64,000 bases of DNA from the NCBI GenBank assembly GCA_905183005.1, contig CAJJDO010000141.1, positions 63,910 through 127,909 of the forward strand, read 5' to 3'. Below the pieces are notes generated by a model that saw only the letters and a list, made by a program, of their open reading frames with translations, was not told the origin of the DNA and ran no database searches. This DNA is from Paramecium pentaurelia. Its lineage: Eukaryota; Ciliophora; Oligohymenophorea; Peniculida; Parameciidae. Position numbers and translations under genes: made by a program. Shown in pieces: positions 13,847-26,948 of this stretch (position 1 is its first letter; the number at the start of each line of letters is the position of its first letter).

Positions 13847-16800
13847 ATGAGTTCGTTAGGACCTTTGATAGTGATAATTTTGGTTTTTATAATTGGAATT
13901 GTTTGGTACTTTATTCATTTGATTGCATAAGTAAGTATATATTCTCAAGATTTAGGGGTTCACATCACTTTATAAAGATGAGTAGGCCTTTTTAAGTGAT
14001 CAATTAAAGGGATTGTTGGGAGTGGATGATATACAACGAAATTCATATCGTCCATCAGTGGAACCAATATATATCTCAAGCATAGTAGATTTAATTGTAA
14101 CTTCTATAAGAGGATTATGGCTTGCTTAATTGTTATACATACTTTTACTTTTATTTCTATTTTTCATAGTCGTTGGAGTTTTCTTTATTGATTATCCATT
14201 CTAATTCATATTTAATACAATCGTAGGAGTGATAACTGTGATGTTATTTTCACATTATATGATTTTAACAAATGGTAAAGGATTAACCCGTGCGTTGATA
14301 TCGGTATTAATGTAAATTTAAGTAGGCTTCATTTTCAAAAGAGGATTGTTATAGTTATATGTATTCATCTGGTTTTGCAATGTTAAGTTTACTTTTAAGT
14401 TTATTTTTGGGGATATATGTTTTAATGTATTTTTTCAATCTGGCTATTTGGGGAGGTGAATAAAAATAAAAAGAATATGAAAAAATATCAATACTAATGA
14501 TGGGATATCTGATGGGATTACTATTGGGTGGATTTATATATAGAGAAGGATTATCATTAATGAGTAGATCATTTAAAACTGCAACTATTGGATTAATAAA
14601 ATCTGATGTAAATTTAAGTATTGGAAACAGCAATATTTCATAATTGACAAGATTAGCATACATGGTTTCATAGTAGGCAGGAAATACATTAATAAATTAT
14701 TTAGATATTGGATTTATATTGGTATTTTTGAGCTGTTCAGTATTTGCATTATTTGTGAATAGTCCAGAAGTATTAGAGAATGAAAATAAAAATGGATTTA
14801 TTTTGGGACCAATTTATTTAATATGTTTAGGATATTTAGGTTCCATTTGTTGTTATCTATTGAGAACAATGTGTAGAGATTCATAAGCACCATCATTTAC
14901 TGCTATTAATGTTAGATGGTAAGTTATAATAGGAGCCTTGATTTCATTTATTATTTTGGTTACATTTCCATTTAATATTTTAATATCTGAATTTACATTG
15001 AAAGGAAATAATAGTCAAGATATTGATTTAAGTGGAAAGTCCTCTACTCATGCTTGTTGGTGCTATTTGTTAGGATTGATATTTAATGTGATCCATATTA
15101 GTTTATTTGAATGGTATACATCTCATGGATGTTCAAAAGTTCGAAATCTCGTAAATTATTCAATTCAAATAGGGATTAGCAACAAGTGATCGTATTATGT
15201 CTATGAATCTAATTTATTCCAATTATTTAGGAGATTTATTTTCTGCAATACCTATGATTCTTATGCTCTTATTAATTACTATTGTTTATTCCATTCAAGG
15301 ATTTGCTGGATTGTTATTTGCAGCATCTGGATATATATCTATTTTTATTATCTATGGTATTATATACTAAATAGGATGTAATTCATCAGAATCATACAAA
15401 TTAACTTGTTTTGTTCATTTCAAATCAGAAATTTAAGGAAGAATATTTGCAATTTATTGGGAAGCTAAGAATTATATGATTTATCTTAAATCTACAAATG
15501 CAGGAGCATTAACTTTGATTTCAATAGGATTTATAGGTTCATAATTATATTAACATCCTGGAACATTGGGTTCACTTTTTACTCATTATAAANTTTAAGT
15601 AGGCTTCATTTTCAAAAGAGGATTGTTATAGTTATATGTATTCATCTGGTTTTGCAATGTTAAGTTTACTTTTAAGTTTATTTTTGGGGATATATGTTTT
15701 AATGTATTTTTTCAATCTGGCTATTTGGGGAGGTGAATAAAAATAAAAAGAATATGAAAAAATATCAATACTAATGATGGGATATCTGATGGGATTACTA
15801 TTGGGTGGATTTATATATAGAGAAGGATTATCATTAATGAGTAGATCATTTAAAACTGCAACTATTGGATTAATAAAATCTGATGTAAATTTAAGTATTG
15901 GAAACAGCAATATTTCATAATTGACAAGATTAGCATACATGGTTTCATAGTAGGCAGGAAATACATTAATAAATTATTTAGATATTGGATTTATATTGGT
16001 ATTTTTGAGCTGTTCAGTATTTGCATTATTTGTGAATAGTCCAGAAGTATTAGAGAATGAAAATAAAAATGGATTTATTTTGGGACCAATTTATTTAATA
16101 TGTTTAGGATATTTAGGTTCCATTTGTTGTTATCTATTGAGAACAATGTGTAGAGATTCATAAGCACCATCATTTACTGCTATTAATGTTAGATGGTAAG
16201 TTATAATAGGAGCCTTGATTTCATTTATTATTTTGGTTACATTTCCATTTAATATTTTAATATCTGAATTTACATTGAAAGGAAATAATAGTCAAGATAT
16301 TGATTTAAGTGGAAAGTCCTCTACTCATGCTTGTTGGTGCTATTTGTTAGGATTGATATTTAATGTGATCCATATTAGTTTATTTGAATGGTATACATCT
16401 CATGGATGTTCAAAAGTTCGAAATCTCGTAAATTATTCAATTCAAATAGGGATTAGCAACAAGTGATCGTATTATGTCTATGAATCTAATTTATTCCAAT
16501 TATTTAGGAGATTTATTTTCTGCAATACCTATGATTCTTATGCTCTTATTAATTACTATTGTTTATTCCATTCAAGGATTTGCTGGATTGTTATTTGCAG
16601 CATCTGGATATATATCTATTTTTATTATCTATGGTATTATATACTAAATAGGATGTAATTCATCAGAATCATACAAATTAACTTGTTTTGTTCATTTCAA
16701 ATCAGAAATTTAAGGAAGAATATTTGCAATTTATTGGGAAGCTAAGAATTATATGATTTATCTTAAATCTACAAATGCAGGAGCATTAACTTTGATTTCA

Positions 16801-17455
16801 ATAGGATTTATAGGTTCATAATTATATTAACATCCTGGAACATTGGGTTCACTTTTTACTCATTATAAAGGAATTATTGGATTATTGATTGGATTTGCTA
16901 TGATGTTTGTATGTAGAGGTATTAGTATATGGGGAATTATAAAGTTGGCTAAGAATTATGTAAAATATTTTAATATTATAATATTTTAGTTCATATGTTA
17001 ACCTTCAAATGATTCAGAAGGTAAAATAAACTATTTCTCTGATAATCGTATTATTGAGTTTACAAAAATTAAATATACTCAGAGTATTCTTCATGTATCT
17101 TATAATATAATTTTTTTAACTTTGACTTTGTTATTAACAGGATATTTATATGGATAATAAGGTACTATTGCTTTAATGATTGGTTCATCTATAAGTTTAT
17201 TGATAATTCAATATAATGGATTAATCAAAGGTACAGCACTTGAAAATGCTAAGATTTATAATGAAAGTATTTGTCTTATGTATATAAATAGTTGAGGATA
17301 ATAAAAAAACTTCCCATTATATCATGTATGTAGCTGGAGATACTTATGCTTGTGCTACTGAAGAGAGTAATGCTTGTCCTTTGGTTCCTTATTTTATTTT
17401 CAGTTTCTGTCTACTAATTTCTTGTCAAAATAAATTCACTTCAGCAGATAAATGA
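13847..17455 (+). CDS. H+-pyrophosphatase-like multi-spanning membrane protein, catalytic motifs lost
   Basis: After removing one copy of the 1276-bp assembly repeat and introns at 13931-13955, 14304-14325, 15151-15172 and 17267-17291, the coding length is exactly 746 codons, the size of a membrane pyrophosphatase. It starts with a hydrophobic helix and has many transmembrane segments. The order of landmarks follows vacuolar H+-PPase. A YSSGFAMLSLLLS helix corresponds to the one after the Arg-rich loop. GGFIYREGLSLMSRSFKTA lies where the family has its glycine stretch and the DVGADLVGKVE motif. HGCSKVRNLGLATSD lies at CRTGAATN. ALENAKIYNE lies at AWDNAKKYIE, and AGDTYACATEES lies at the GDTVGDPFKDTS motif. 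The catalytic aspartates of these motifs are mostly missing, so pumping driven by pyrophosphate is unlikely. The family assignment is inferred by eye. TGA at 17453. Confidence 0.6.
14317..16869. repeat. Perfect 1276-bp direct repeat split by a single N (contig overlap)
   Basis: Bases 14317-15592 recur as 15594-16869, offset 1277, around an N at 15593. Copy 1 ends at 15592 inside a codon stretch that continues correctly only at 16870. Joining 15592 to 16870 restores one 746-codon gene, whereas keeping both copies breaks the frame. This is strong evidence that the repeat is an assembly fault and not a tandem duplication. Confidence 0.9.
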
Positions 17456-17515
17456 ATTATATTAAATTCCAATAAAGAATATCATTATTAGTTTTTTAAT
17501 TCTCCCATTTTTATT

Positions 17516-17887
17516 ATGAAATCAAAACAAAAACAATAATTTATTATTGAGATGAAAAGTTAAGGATGTAGTAGTTAACTACAATTGAGTTAAAAAATTA
17601 TCAAAACAGATGGTGATGATTCTAATATGCTCTTGCCAGAATCTGATAAAGATGAACTTGGATAAAGATTGAAAACAGAAGAAAGCAGAAGCAAACCAAT
17701 TAAAGAACTTAGATTTAGTCTCAAGAATCAAGTTTGGATATTTGATAGAAATCAAAAAAGACATTAATCATACAAATCACCATCTCCTATTAGAACTCTA
17801 AATTCCCCTTCAATTCTAAAAAATAAAAATGCAATAACGAAATAATTAAATCATGACAATATTATTTAAATTAATCAGCCATAATGA
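17516..17887 (+). CDS. Small polar protein, 123 aa, unknown
   Basis: One uninterrupted frame from ATG 17516 to TGA 17885 gives 123 residues, rich in Lys, Gln, Ser and Asn (start MKSKQKQQFIIEMKSQG). No domain, signal or membrane segment is visible. It lies 60 bp after the pyrophosphatase-like gene on the same strand. It could be a real short gene, or a chance frame given that only TGA stops translation here. Confidence 0.4.
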
Positions 17888-18186
17888 GATTAACTATCTT
17901 CTGCATAAATTTAGAATTCACTTTTCTCCTAATTTAAATTAATATTATTTATTTGGAAAGTTAATAATCAATTATTATTAAAAAAAGGTACTTACAAAAT
18001 CAAAAACTAAGATCATGTTTCTCCTTTGATTTTCAAATTAAACAATATATTTCATTAGAAGAAAATAATTTAAATAATAATTACTCTCTAAAGAAATTAA
18101 TTATATTAACATAAAGTATTTTATAAGACTATTAAAAATTGAACAATCAAATAATTTTTTATCATAATATTTTACAGTTAAAAAAA

Positions 18187-18547
18187 TCAATCCGATTTTT
18201 TTATATGCTTTCTCAATTATTATTACACTTAGATTTGAATACAATTATGATCTTTTTTATCTTTATTATTTTTAAAAATTGTTGTAGCCTAAAACTCTGC
18301 TCTATACTCATTCTAAATTAATAAAATATATAATTATTACTTGATGTAAAGCTATTAAAAATTAAGCTAATATATTTGGTTTTATATTTTCTTTCAATTA
18401 TTCCCATAATAAATCTACTTTAGAAGCTTCACTTTAAATTACTTTAATTTCTTATTTTATTTTTTTAAATGAACTAATTTAAATAAAATCTTACTCTATT
18501 ATATTTTATTTACATTATCCTAACTTTATTTTAATTTTTTCATTCAT
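18187..18547 (-). CDS. Small protein of 103 aa, unknown
   Basis: ATG at 18547, two introns (21 nt GTAAGATTTTATTTAAATTAG and 28 nt GTAATAATTATA...TTTAG) and TGA at 18187 give exactly 104 codons. The protein is mixed helical and charged (start MNEKIKIKLGQCKQNIIDS, then LLWEQLKENIKPNILAQFL). No known motif is seen. It begins 22 bp downstream of the bZIP gene's stop on the same strand. The intron structure keeping the frame supports a real gene. Confidence 0.6.
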
Positions 18548-18569
18548 TTATTAATTTTCTGATTTTATT

Positions 18570-19767
18570 TCAATCAATCTAAAAATATCTCTTAAAAATT
18601 CTGAACAATTTCTATTATATTTTCATTATTAATTACTTCTAATTTTAAGAAAAGAAATCTCTATCATCAAGAATACTGAACAAATATTTTGTTGGCAATG
18701 GTAAAGTGACATCTAAAATTGAAAATGCATATGATTTTGCTGAATCAATTCTCTCTTATTTATTAGAAGATATTCTATATTTTAATGCATCCAAAAGAAT
18801 TTCTATTTCAGTATCATCTTTTTCTTATCTAATACATTCTTCTAATTTTTCAAATAATTACTACTATTAATTTAAAAATGTTTAAAACTAATATATGTTC
18901 TAAATATCAATTACCTTATCTTATTATTTATTATAAATTTCAATTGATTTTTACATATTTATACATTGATCTCTCAATTTATCATTTTCATCCTACAAAT
19001 CTTTAACTTTTATTTCTAATAATTCAAAATAGATCTTTTTTCGAGCTCTTGAATTTCTTGCAGATTCTCTATTTCTCACTTATTTAAGTCTATTTGGATC
19101 TAAATTCCCATCATTAATAGAATCAGATGATGATTAATCACTATGTTCTATATTAATTTATAATTGCTATTCATTTTTCCTTTCCATTTTCTATTAACTT
19201 CTTCTATAATAAAAATCATTAAAAAATAATAAATACGATTATCTTGTTTTCTAAGTTATAATTAATTGATTATTTGTTTCTTTTTTAACTAAATTTTATA
19301 TTTTATTTGAATAAGTGCTCTTTGTCTATCCTAGATTCTAAATAATTTCAGATTGTAATTATTCATTTAATTGTTTTTATTTTTCTTTAGTTAATTTTCC
19401 TAATAAAATTTATTATATAAATTACTTCTGCTTCTGTTCTATTGATAATTTTAGCTTCCATCTCTTGAATTATCACCATCACTTCCACTCCTTGGTTATC
19501 TCTCAAATGAACTATCATTTTTTATGCATAATCTATCCATTCCTATATTTTCTAATTAAATTGCTCTTGATATTAGATCAGTTCCATGATCTAATTCTTC
19601 AAAAATCTGAATTTTAGGAAGTTCCTGTATCTATTACACTTAAGTATATGGGTCATGAGTAGTTGAAAATTCGATTAAATTCTAATTGATATCACATGAT
19701 CTATTATAATTGTTGATTATGTATACTCATTGTAAAAATATTGGTCACTAATTCTAGGATCACTCAT
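18570..19767 (-). CDS. bZIP transcription factor
   Basis: Introns at 19701-19726, 19400-19425, 19204-19236 and 18888-18914 leave 362 codons (361 aa). Near the middle is a basic region RNRESARNSRARKK with the bZIP signature N-x7-R, followed by a short zipper-like helix (YFELLEIKVKDLQDENDKL) that continues amphipathic. Such proteins dimerise through the zipper and bind short palindromic DNA sites in the nucleus. The N-terminal third is acidic and Ser/Asn-rich with the look of an activation region. The C-terminal part (residues ~250-361) is helical and Lys/Gln-rich. The bZIP call is firm; target genes are unknown. Confidence 0.85.
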
Positions 19768-20499
19768 AAATTATTAGTTTTAAAAATAAATAACATAATA
19801 TCAATTATTTATTCAAAACACAATCTCAAGATAATTCAGAATGTTGAATTAATTTGGGTTCCATATATTTTTAGTATTTACGTAAGCACAATTAAATTTA
19901 TCATCATACATTAATAAATGACAACATAATTAATATAATAAAGAATTTAATTAATTTAAAATTAAACTCTTCTATCCCATTATAATCATCTGATCAAATT
20001 CTGAAGATTTATAAAACAACTGAATTTATTAATATTTCTTGTTATTATAATTCATTCTTAAAAAAGATAACTATTATTAAATATAATAAGTTATAATTTC
20101 CTTATATTATATATTAAAAATGTAAAATATAAGTCATTTTTTAAAGATCTATTAATTAAGACTATATATATTATCGATTACAATAAATCACTGATACTTC
20201 TATTTATAAAATCAAAAGAGTTTAATTAATATATATATTCTATATTATAATTAATTATCCACTATAGATATGTTTGAAACTTAAAAAATTTTAATATATA
20301 CAATCAATCATTTAATTAGAAGTGATAAATTTAACTATTTTTTCTTTCTTTTTTTTAAATTGGAATAATAATTTCACAAGTTCTTTTATTAGTATCAGAA
20401 TTGAAATTTGGAATAGATAATTATAAAGATGTTGTGATTTATTAGTTATTGGGTTATATCTAAATATAATTTAAGATTTAAAATAAATTAGTACCTGAT
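19768..20499. other. Intergenic region between divergent genes, nothing recognised
   Basis: AT-rich spacer of about 730 bp between the bZIP start (19767, minus) and the start at 20500 (plus). The last ~150 bp before 20500 are open in the frame of the following gene but carry no in-frame ATG, so an unseen upstream exon is possible. Confidence 0.5.
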
Positions 20500-21297
20500 A
20501 TGAAAAGGAAAGCCACTATGAAAAGAAATGCCATCTTTAATGAAAATATTCGAACTATTACAGTTAAAAATCAAGAGGAATATATGAATAATTTAAAGAT
20601 GCAAGCAATCCGTTTGTAGATTGAAAAGATTGTGCATCTTGACCCTTTATTAAAATCTCTTCTTAGTTCTAAATCTAATCGTAAACATTATGCTCGTCCA
20701 TTATTTAAAGCATAAAGTAATCGATCTTTCATAGAATCAAAGATGTAAGATGGAGAAACTCAATAAAGAGCTAAAAGTTCTGAGGGTACTCTATTTGGAG
20801 ATATGGGTATTAAATATAAGTGTCTTATATAAAGAGGATTGTTTAAAATAAAGATGCATATTAATATAATAAGAAGGAGATTTAGAAGATGTGTGACAGC
20901 TGTTTGTCTGTTGCTTACATATTTTCGATATTATCCACTTTTTAAGAAGTGTAAACGATTTTCAAGACCTAGAATTTCTATATTACGCACTAAACCAATT
21001 TTAGAAAAGTTGCCAATAATATCGTAAATAGATAAAACAAATACAATTGATGACAGTGTGATGTCTAAGGAACCTATAAACTATTTTAAAAAGAAAAATT
21101 CTTCTTAAGGAAACTATGATATCTTTATCAAAAGACCAATTCAATAATTTATAATGAGATCTAATACTTAAATATATTCCTAGAAACGCATATGCAAGAC
21201 TGAACATTCATAAGTTAAAAGCATGGGCCATATAAATAAAAAATAAATACATGATAAGTTGCTAATAAAGTCATCCTCAATTAAATACTTTCTATGA
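20500..21297 (+). CDS. Basic protein of 265 aa, unknown
   Basis: A single intronless frame from ATG 20500 to TGA 21295 (266 codons). It is strongly basic, starting MKRKATMKRNAIFNENIRT, with further clusters such as IIRRRFRRCVTAVCLLLTYF near residues 130-150, the only moderately hydrophobic stretch. In-frame TAA/TAG give glutamines. No family recognised. A nucleic-acid or membrane-surface binding role would fit the charge but is speculation. Confidence 0.6.
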
Positions 21298-21482
21298 GTT
21301 GACAAATTTAATCTTTGTTTTATGTTAATATATTATAAAATCATACTTATTCTTTCTAATCTATTAAAGTTTCAATAAAGAAAGTTATATACAAATATTT
21401 TTTAAAAATATCTATATATCAATTTTATCAAAGATATAATAACAATTAATTAATGCATGATTATCAGATAGCATTATATTAA

Positions 21483-22031
21483 ATGACATCTTCTACTTTT
21501 AATTTAACTAAATATAAATTAGAGTATATAAATTAATTTTTTTTTGTTATTAAAGAGTTTGATGAAACTTATTATTAGACTTTCGAGAAAATATTCATTT
21601 AAATCTTAAAGACATGTGACTTAATGAATCATTTTATCGTAAATATAAAAATAATATTATTAGAACTATTTGTAAAGTTAGATTATATCTCAAACAATAT
21701 TTCAATCATCCCATTCAGCAGACATGCCTTTTCTTAATTTCAACATTAAACAACTATCATTTGGAATAGCTTAATCTTGCAAATTTGCTTTATCATCTAA
21801 TAACTAATTTAAGAGATATCTACTCTCTTACTCTATCTCCCATATAGATTCTCATATCTTAAATCTCCTATTTGTAATAAGGTAACAATTTTCTTTTCAG
21901 TATCTCTACTGGATCAAGTAATGAGCATTCAAAAAAGAATACTCTACTTTCCCTTTTAATTCTCAAATACATTTTTAATGGTTCCATGCTAATTATTAAA
22001 TTAATTATGGAAAAATTGCAAAATTGATTGA
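21483..22031 (+). CDS. Predicted protein of 182 aa, unknown
   Basis: One frame from ATG 21483 to TGA 22029, 182 residues, with helical and hydrophobic stretches (KEFDETYYQTFEKIF, then IILLELFVKLDYISNN). No domain is recognised. It is convergent with the B-box gene and ends 300 bp before that gene's stop. A frame this long could arise by chance in this code, so confidence is modest. Confidence 0.4.
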
Positions 22032-22331
22032 ATAGAAATAGAAACTTTCCTATATTCAGATTAGTTTAATTAGGATATATTGTGCCTATTTTTGAAATGT
22101 TTAAAAGAACAATTTAGAATTTCTTAAAAATTAACAATGTAAAAATATTTGAATTTGGGAGAGATTTTGTAGAATCCTATCAAATACATTTAAAATAGAC
22201 ACTAATAAATTCTTAATTTATCATATGTTCATAAAAATGAATTGATTTTATCATTATTTTAAATATATTATAATACATATATCAAATGAATAATATATTA
22301 AATAATTATTAATTATTATAACTAAAAATTT

Positions 22332-25207
22332 TCAATGATCTTTGAACATGGGAGATGAAAACAATGTCTTTTAATATTATTCTTTTCTTTCATCTCCTTA
22401 ATATACATATCTCATTTTAGTATCATATATTTCTTTTTCTTCATCATAGTCACTGAGATGTTGTTAATCATCACACATATTTATTTGATGGACTGAATCT
22501 TTGATATCTTATGAATCTTTTAAGTTCCCATTATCTTCTCTAACAAATTTATTAGGAACATCAAACCTAATTTGATTAAAACTTGATGTATCTTCTTTCT
22601 TTGCATCAGGATTATCGGTTGCAACTTTTTAATTGCCTTGTAGTATCTATTGATAATACCTAAAATTGTTTAATTTATATAAATAAAATATAAATACTAT
22701 TGAGTAGTAGATTGACTATTAGAGATTCTGTTAAGGAAAGATTTAAACTTTTCACTTCTTGCTGGAGAAATGGCAGTCACTTCCTTTTTGATTATAATGT
22801 TAGGTTCTTAAGAATCTTCATTTTCAAAAAGAGTTCTGAAAGTACTTTTCTATTTTTGAAATGCTTCCTTTGGTACAGTCTCATTTTGATTATTAGCAAG
22901 ACTAACAAATTCTTATTCTTGATTAGGAATAATTCGTTAAACAGATTCTTTTGTTTATCCAGAAGCTGGACTATGAGGTGCAGACTTTTATGATTCATGA
23001 GACATATTGAGTGATTCTTCTTAAATATCAGCATGAGATCCTTTATATGATTAGAGAATCATGATAGCTTATTATTTGGATGAATTGTCATCTTCTGTAC
23101 ATTGAACTTATTTATTCTTTTCTATTTCTAAAGCATTCATAAATATTTCTTTATTTTCAAATGAAACATAAAGATTGTTATTGTGAGATGAAAATGAAGG
23201 ATTTAATTTTTAGTCATCCTTACTATTAGTATCAATTTTTTCATTAAAATATTAACAAAAATTTTGTTGTTTAATATCAGAATTTTTCTTTTGGTTACTG
23301 AAATCAGTTTTGATTCTTTAACTAATTTATTCTTCATTCTTTTTAGGGGGAGTAGGTTAAGTTCTTATTGGTTGAGTTGTATTAATTTATTAGATATTTG
23401 ATATTAATGGTATTGCAGATTCAACAATCTCAAAACTATATATACTTGAATAGAATACTTTTATGAAATTAAAGACATGGTTGATTAAATATCCATAGAA
23501 CCCATTGAATATAATTGAATATATTGATTCTATATTTCTTATTAAAATTCACCAATCTTAGAGAATTTAGAATGATGTTGATTCATAACTTCTCTAAATA
23601 CTTTCATATCCATATTCTCTAAAACTCTTTTCCAATTGCTTTCAATTTCTGTTTAAATCTTTTTAGTGTCAAGTTAATTTGTAGTCATTTATTAAAAGAT
23701 TTTAGCAATAAAGGATAAGGTTTATTATTTTGAATTTGATAACTAATTGATACTTCTTTAATATATCTCTTCCAAGAATATTGATAATTGTTATTTAGCT
23801 TCTTTGCACAATTTCATTTATTTGTCATAATAATTTTGTAATTTATTGCCTTAACTTGATAATTAATTAAGTAAATCTTATCTATTGTTTTATATTTAAT
23901 ATAATAAGGCTAGAAAAACTTTCATTTCTCTTTCTTTGAATTAGATATCCACTGAAGAAGATTATCTATTCATTGAATCTAGAGAACTCTATTAAAATGA
24001 TAAAGTTTGAGAATCAACTGTAGATTGTTTTAATTATGCAATTTCAGTAAAGAACATTCCTTTACCTGCTAATTTGACAGCACATTTAGAACAAAAGAAG
24101 AGATAATCATTCCCCTCTTCAGTTACATACTTAGCTTTCTTCTCTTTATGATAAATACAATATTTCTAAGTTGATTAAGGTTGTTTTGCAAATGGAGATT
24201 ATGTTTTGACTCCAAATTGTAAATGCATTCCTATACTATCTCCAATCTATCAATTAATAAATAGATAGTACACTTGATGCTTGCTCTGAACTACTAAAAG
24301 CACTTGGGGATCCTAAATTAAGGATATGGGATTGATTTTCTTTATCAAATTACATTATTTTCATACATTACAATTATTCTTCAACAACAGATTTACTTTT
24401 ACTATGTTCTGTATTTTATGAAGTAGTTGTAAACTTTTTAGGAGTAGGTGTTATTGTTGCAGTCTCAGATTTCTTTGAATCTTGTAAGGATTATTGATGA
24501 TGATTTCTAGATGCATATGATAATGAATTGGTTGAACTATGTCCTTTAAGTTTTTGTTATTGAATCTATTATTGAATAGATAAATAAGGACCAAGATGAT
24601 TATTTTTTTATTTTTAATTGCTACCATTACATTTAGGAGACGATACATCTGTTTCTAGATATAATATTTATTGCATACTGAAATGATTTTAAAGTAATTA
24701 TGCTACACTCTCCTTGATATCTAATGGAGAATGAGATTTTAATGGATATTTTGCAGTAATTGGAGTTAAAATAATTTATTAATCTTGTGATTATTGTCTT
24801 TTAGATAATAGATTATTGATATCTGAATCTTATTTAGTATTTTTAAGTAATTATCTTATAGCATCAGAATTTGGAGAGTAATCTCTTTTTTTATTTGGAT
24901 GATTTATGGCTGATAATTTCTCTTATATAGATTCAATATGTGAATTGCTTTTATTTTAGAGTGACATATTAGATTTATGATTAGATTATTGAGGTTTCTA
25001 TGATGGTTTAGTACAATAATTTTATTATTATGGAGGTGATTATCTATTATCTATTCCTTCATTATGTTTACGCTCAAAACAATTTACATGTAATTAGACA
25101 GGAATGAGTTACTGAAGTTTAGTTTTATCAGGTAACTTGGAAAGTTATGAAGCTATAAATTATTATGTTTAAGATGTCTTAGTTTGATGTGATATTTGCT
25201 AATTCAT
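22332..25207 (-). CDS. B-box zinc-finger protein, 929 aa
   Basis: Introns at 24247-24271, 23436-23458 and 22660-22697 leave exactly 930 codons. The first ~300 residues are Gln/Ser/Asn-rich and look disordered. Around residues 320-365 is a B-box-type zinc site beginning CIYHKEKKAKYV and ending FFCSKCAVKLAGKG (C-x2-H ... C-x2-C spacing). It is followed by a helical, coiled-coil-like region to about residue 520, as in TRIM-type proteins, and then a long low-complexity tail with SP-rich stretches. No RING or B30.2 domain is visible. B-boxes bind zinc and usually mediate protein-protein contacts; a ubiquitin role cannot be claimed without a RING. The 38-nt intron is the longest I see in the window. 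Confidence 0.8.
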
Positions 25208-25269
25208 TTTTTTTAATATATTTTAACAACGACAATTCAAATTCAAATTTAATATAAATAGTTAGGGTT

Positions 25270-26349
25270 TCATTTACATTCATCATTAAATTAAAATTAA
25301 TTAACTTCTACATGCTTCTTATTTGAAGATAACTTGCCACTCCCTATTTCATTAATTTCTTCAGGAATACAATTTGGATCATCTTATGGAATTTTATGTT
25401 AATCTATTTATTTTATAGTAGGTGTAGACTAGGTTTTATTAATATTGTGTAATGAAAATTAAGATCGAAGTTTTCTCATTTCCATTCTTTTTTAAATACT
25501 AGATTCTTATGCATTCATTCCTGCTTCTATTTACTATTTAATAATCATTTAATTTTTAATTACCTATGATATACGCTTTTCCTATTTCTTAAATTATATA
25601 GCTATTTCTTTTGCTCTACCTTCTGTTTAAATTATGATTTATTCTTCAATTACTTAATTTTGAATTTCTTTAATTTTCTCCTCCTTCTCTTATTCTATAA
25701 TATTTTTCTAATGAGTGTTTTCCTCCTCCTCTTCCCCTCCACTATGACTACTCTCTGTATTCTTTATTATCTTACTAAAACTTTAACTATTTGGATTCTT
25801 GTTAATTGTAGATCCACATTAAAAAAATTTATCAACAACTGGTTCTTGAAAACTAAATGAAAGTATATTGTTATCTGACTTTTTAGAAGTCTTAGATTTA
25901 TTCATAAATGAATATGAAGTTTATGCTACATTTATTTTTGGTACTTCAATTTTATTCTTCTCTGGAGGTGTACTTTGTTTGGATTATTATTATGAAGTCT
26001 GTAATATTGATGGATTAGTAAATATATTTTTTAACTTTATTTCAAAGTATTCATGTGCTTTATTTTCACATTCCTTATAATACTCTACTCCTTACTATTA
26101 TTTTAAGAATATATTTTTACCATATACAATTAAATCAAATTTTTCAAGGCTTCATTATTGGTGTAATTGCTGAGCACTAAAATGATGTCGTTGTTTAAGA
26201 TCTATTAGGCGAAGTCATCTGGCAATGCTTTACTTTGCTCATGAAATTATCATGAAATAATACTTGGCACTTTGAATTCACTTTGACTTGTGTTTCGAAA
26301 CTACGATAAGAACAGCAAATGATACCATCTTATTAAGAAGTTATGACAT
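25270..26349 (-). CDS. Coiled-coil protein of 331 aa, unknown
   Basis: ATG at 26349 with introns of 25, 33 and 26 nt gives 332 codons ending at TGA 25270. After a short head (MSQLLNKMFRNTSQSEFK) comes an all-helical block (ALKNLIQLYMQGVEYYKEC and on). It has the feel of an MIT/TPR-like helical hairpin but no clear signature. A Glu-rich coiled coil follows from about residue 170 (GGEEEEENTH, EQEKEEKIKEIQ), then a basic tail. The second intron could equally be a 36-nt variant. It lies 62 bp upstream of the B-box gene, same strand. Confidence 0.65.
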
Positions 26350-26443
26350 ATATTATGCTTTTATTTTTATATATAAATATATATATATTTCTATAAATAA
26401 ATATATATAAATATTTCTATAAATTATGATTATTTTAAACATA

Positions 26444-26948
26444 TCATTACACATCAAGTTTGTTATTATTTTCAAACATTTTTTAATATACTTATTCGTC
26501 ATTACACAATTTTCTTCTTAGGATGGTCTAAATATATATATGAAATTAACTTACTGTTTCAATAAATGGATTAAATTTGGAGAAATGAGATCTACATTAA
26601 CAAGCATTTCTAGTTTAAATTTCTTCAGCCATCATTTTAAAAACACGATTTAATTTCTTATGGACAGTTGTTTTGAAAAGATCACTATGCAGTCTAACAA
26701 ATTACAAAAACTTATAGTGTTCTTCATTAGTCCAGTGACCTAAATTTCTAATGAATATATATACCTCTTTATTTTTTCACTTTTTTCTTTAAATTTACAT
26801 CGTCAATCAAGTCTGTCTTTTCAATGTTATTTTGAGTCTTAACTCTTTCCAAGGCTTAAAAATCATAGGTGTCATTATTGGATGGAATTTGAACACAATT
26901 AGATTAATTCTTGTTTAAATCTAATTGTGACCCATTTTAACATCCCAT
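26444..26948 (-). CDS. Small SANT/Myb-like domain protein, 150 aa
   Basis: ATG 26948, introns at 26740-26764 and 26528-26554, stop at 26444: 151 codons. Residues ~62-125 form a SANT/Myb-like helix-turn-helix: GHWTNEEHYKFLQFV (first helix with its Trp), then MMAEEIQTRNACQCRSHFSKF, matching the usual I-x-T-R-x-x-x-Q-C-R-S-H-x-x-K pattern of Myb-like DNA-binding repeats. Only one repeat is present. Such single-repeat proteins often bind DNA or chromatin with a partner. The first intron lies exactly at the start of the domain. Confidence 0.8.

Noticed and set aside
14317..16869. True tandem duplication of the pyrophosphatase-like gene
   Set aside because: Exact identity, a single N at the junction and frame restoration on removing one copy point to an assembly overlap.
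18139..18321. Plus-strand hydrophobic open frame
   Set aside because: It lies antisense to the small minus-strand gene at 18187-18547, whose introns keep an exact frame.
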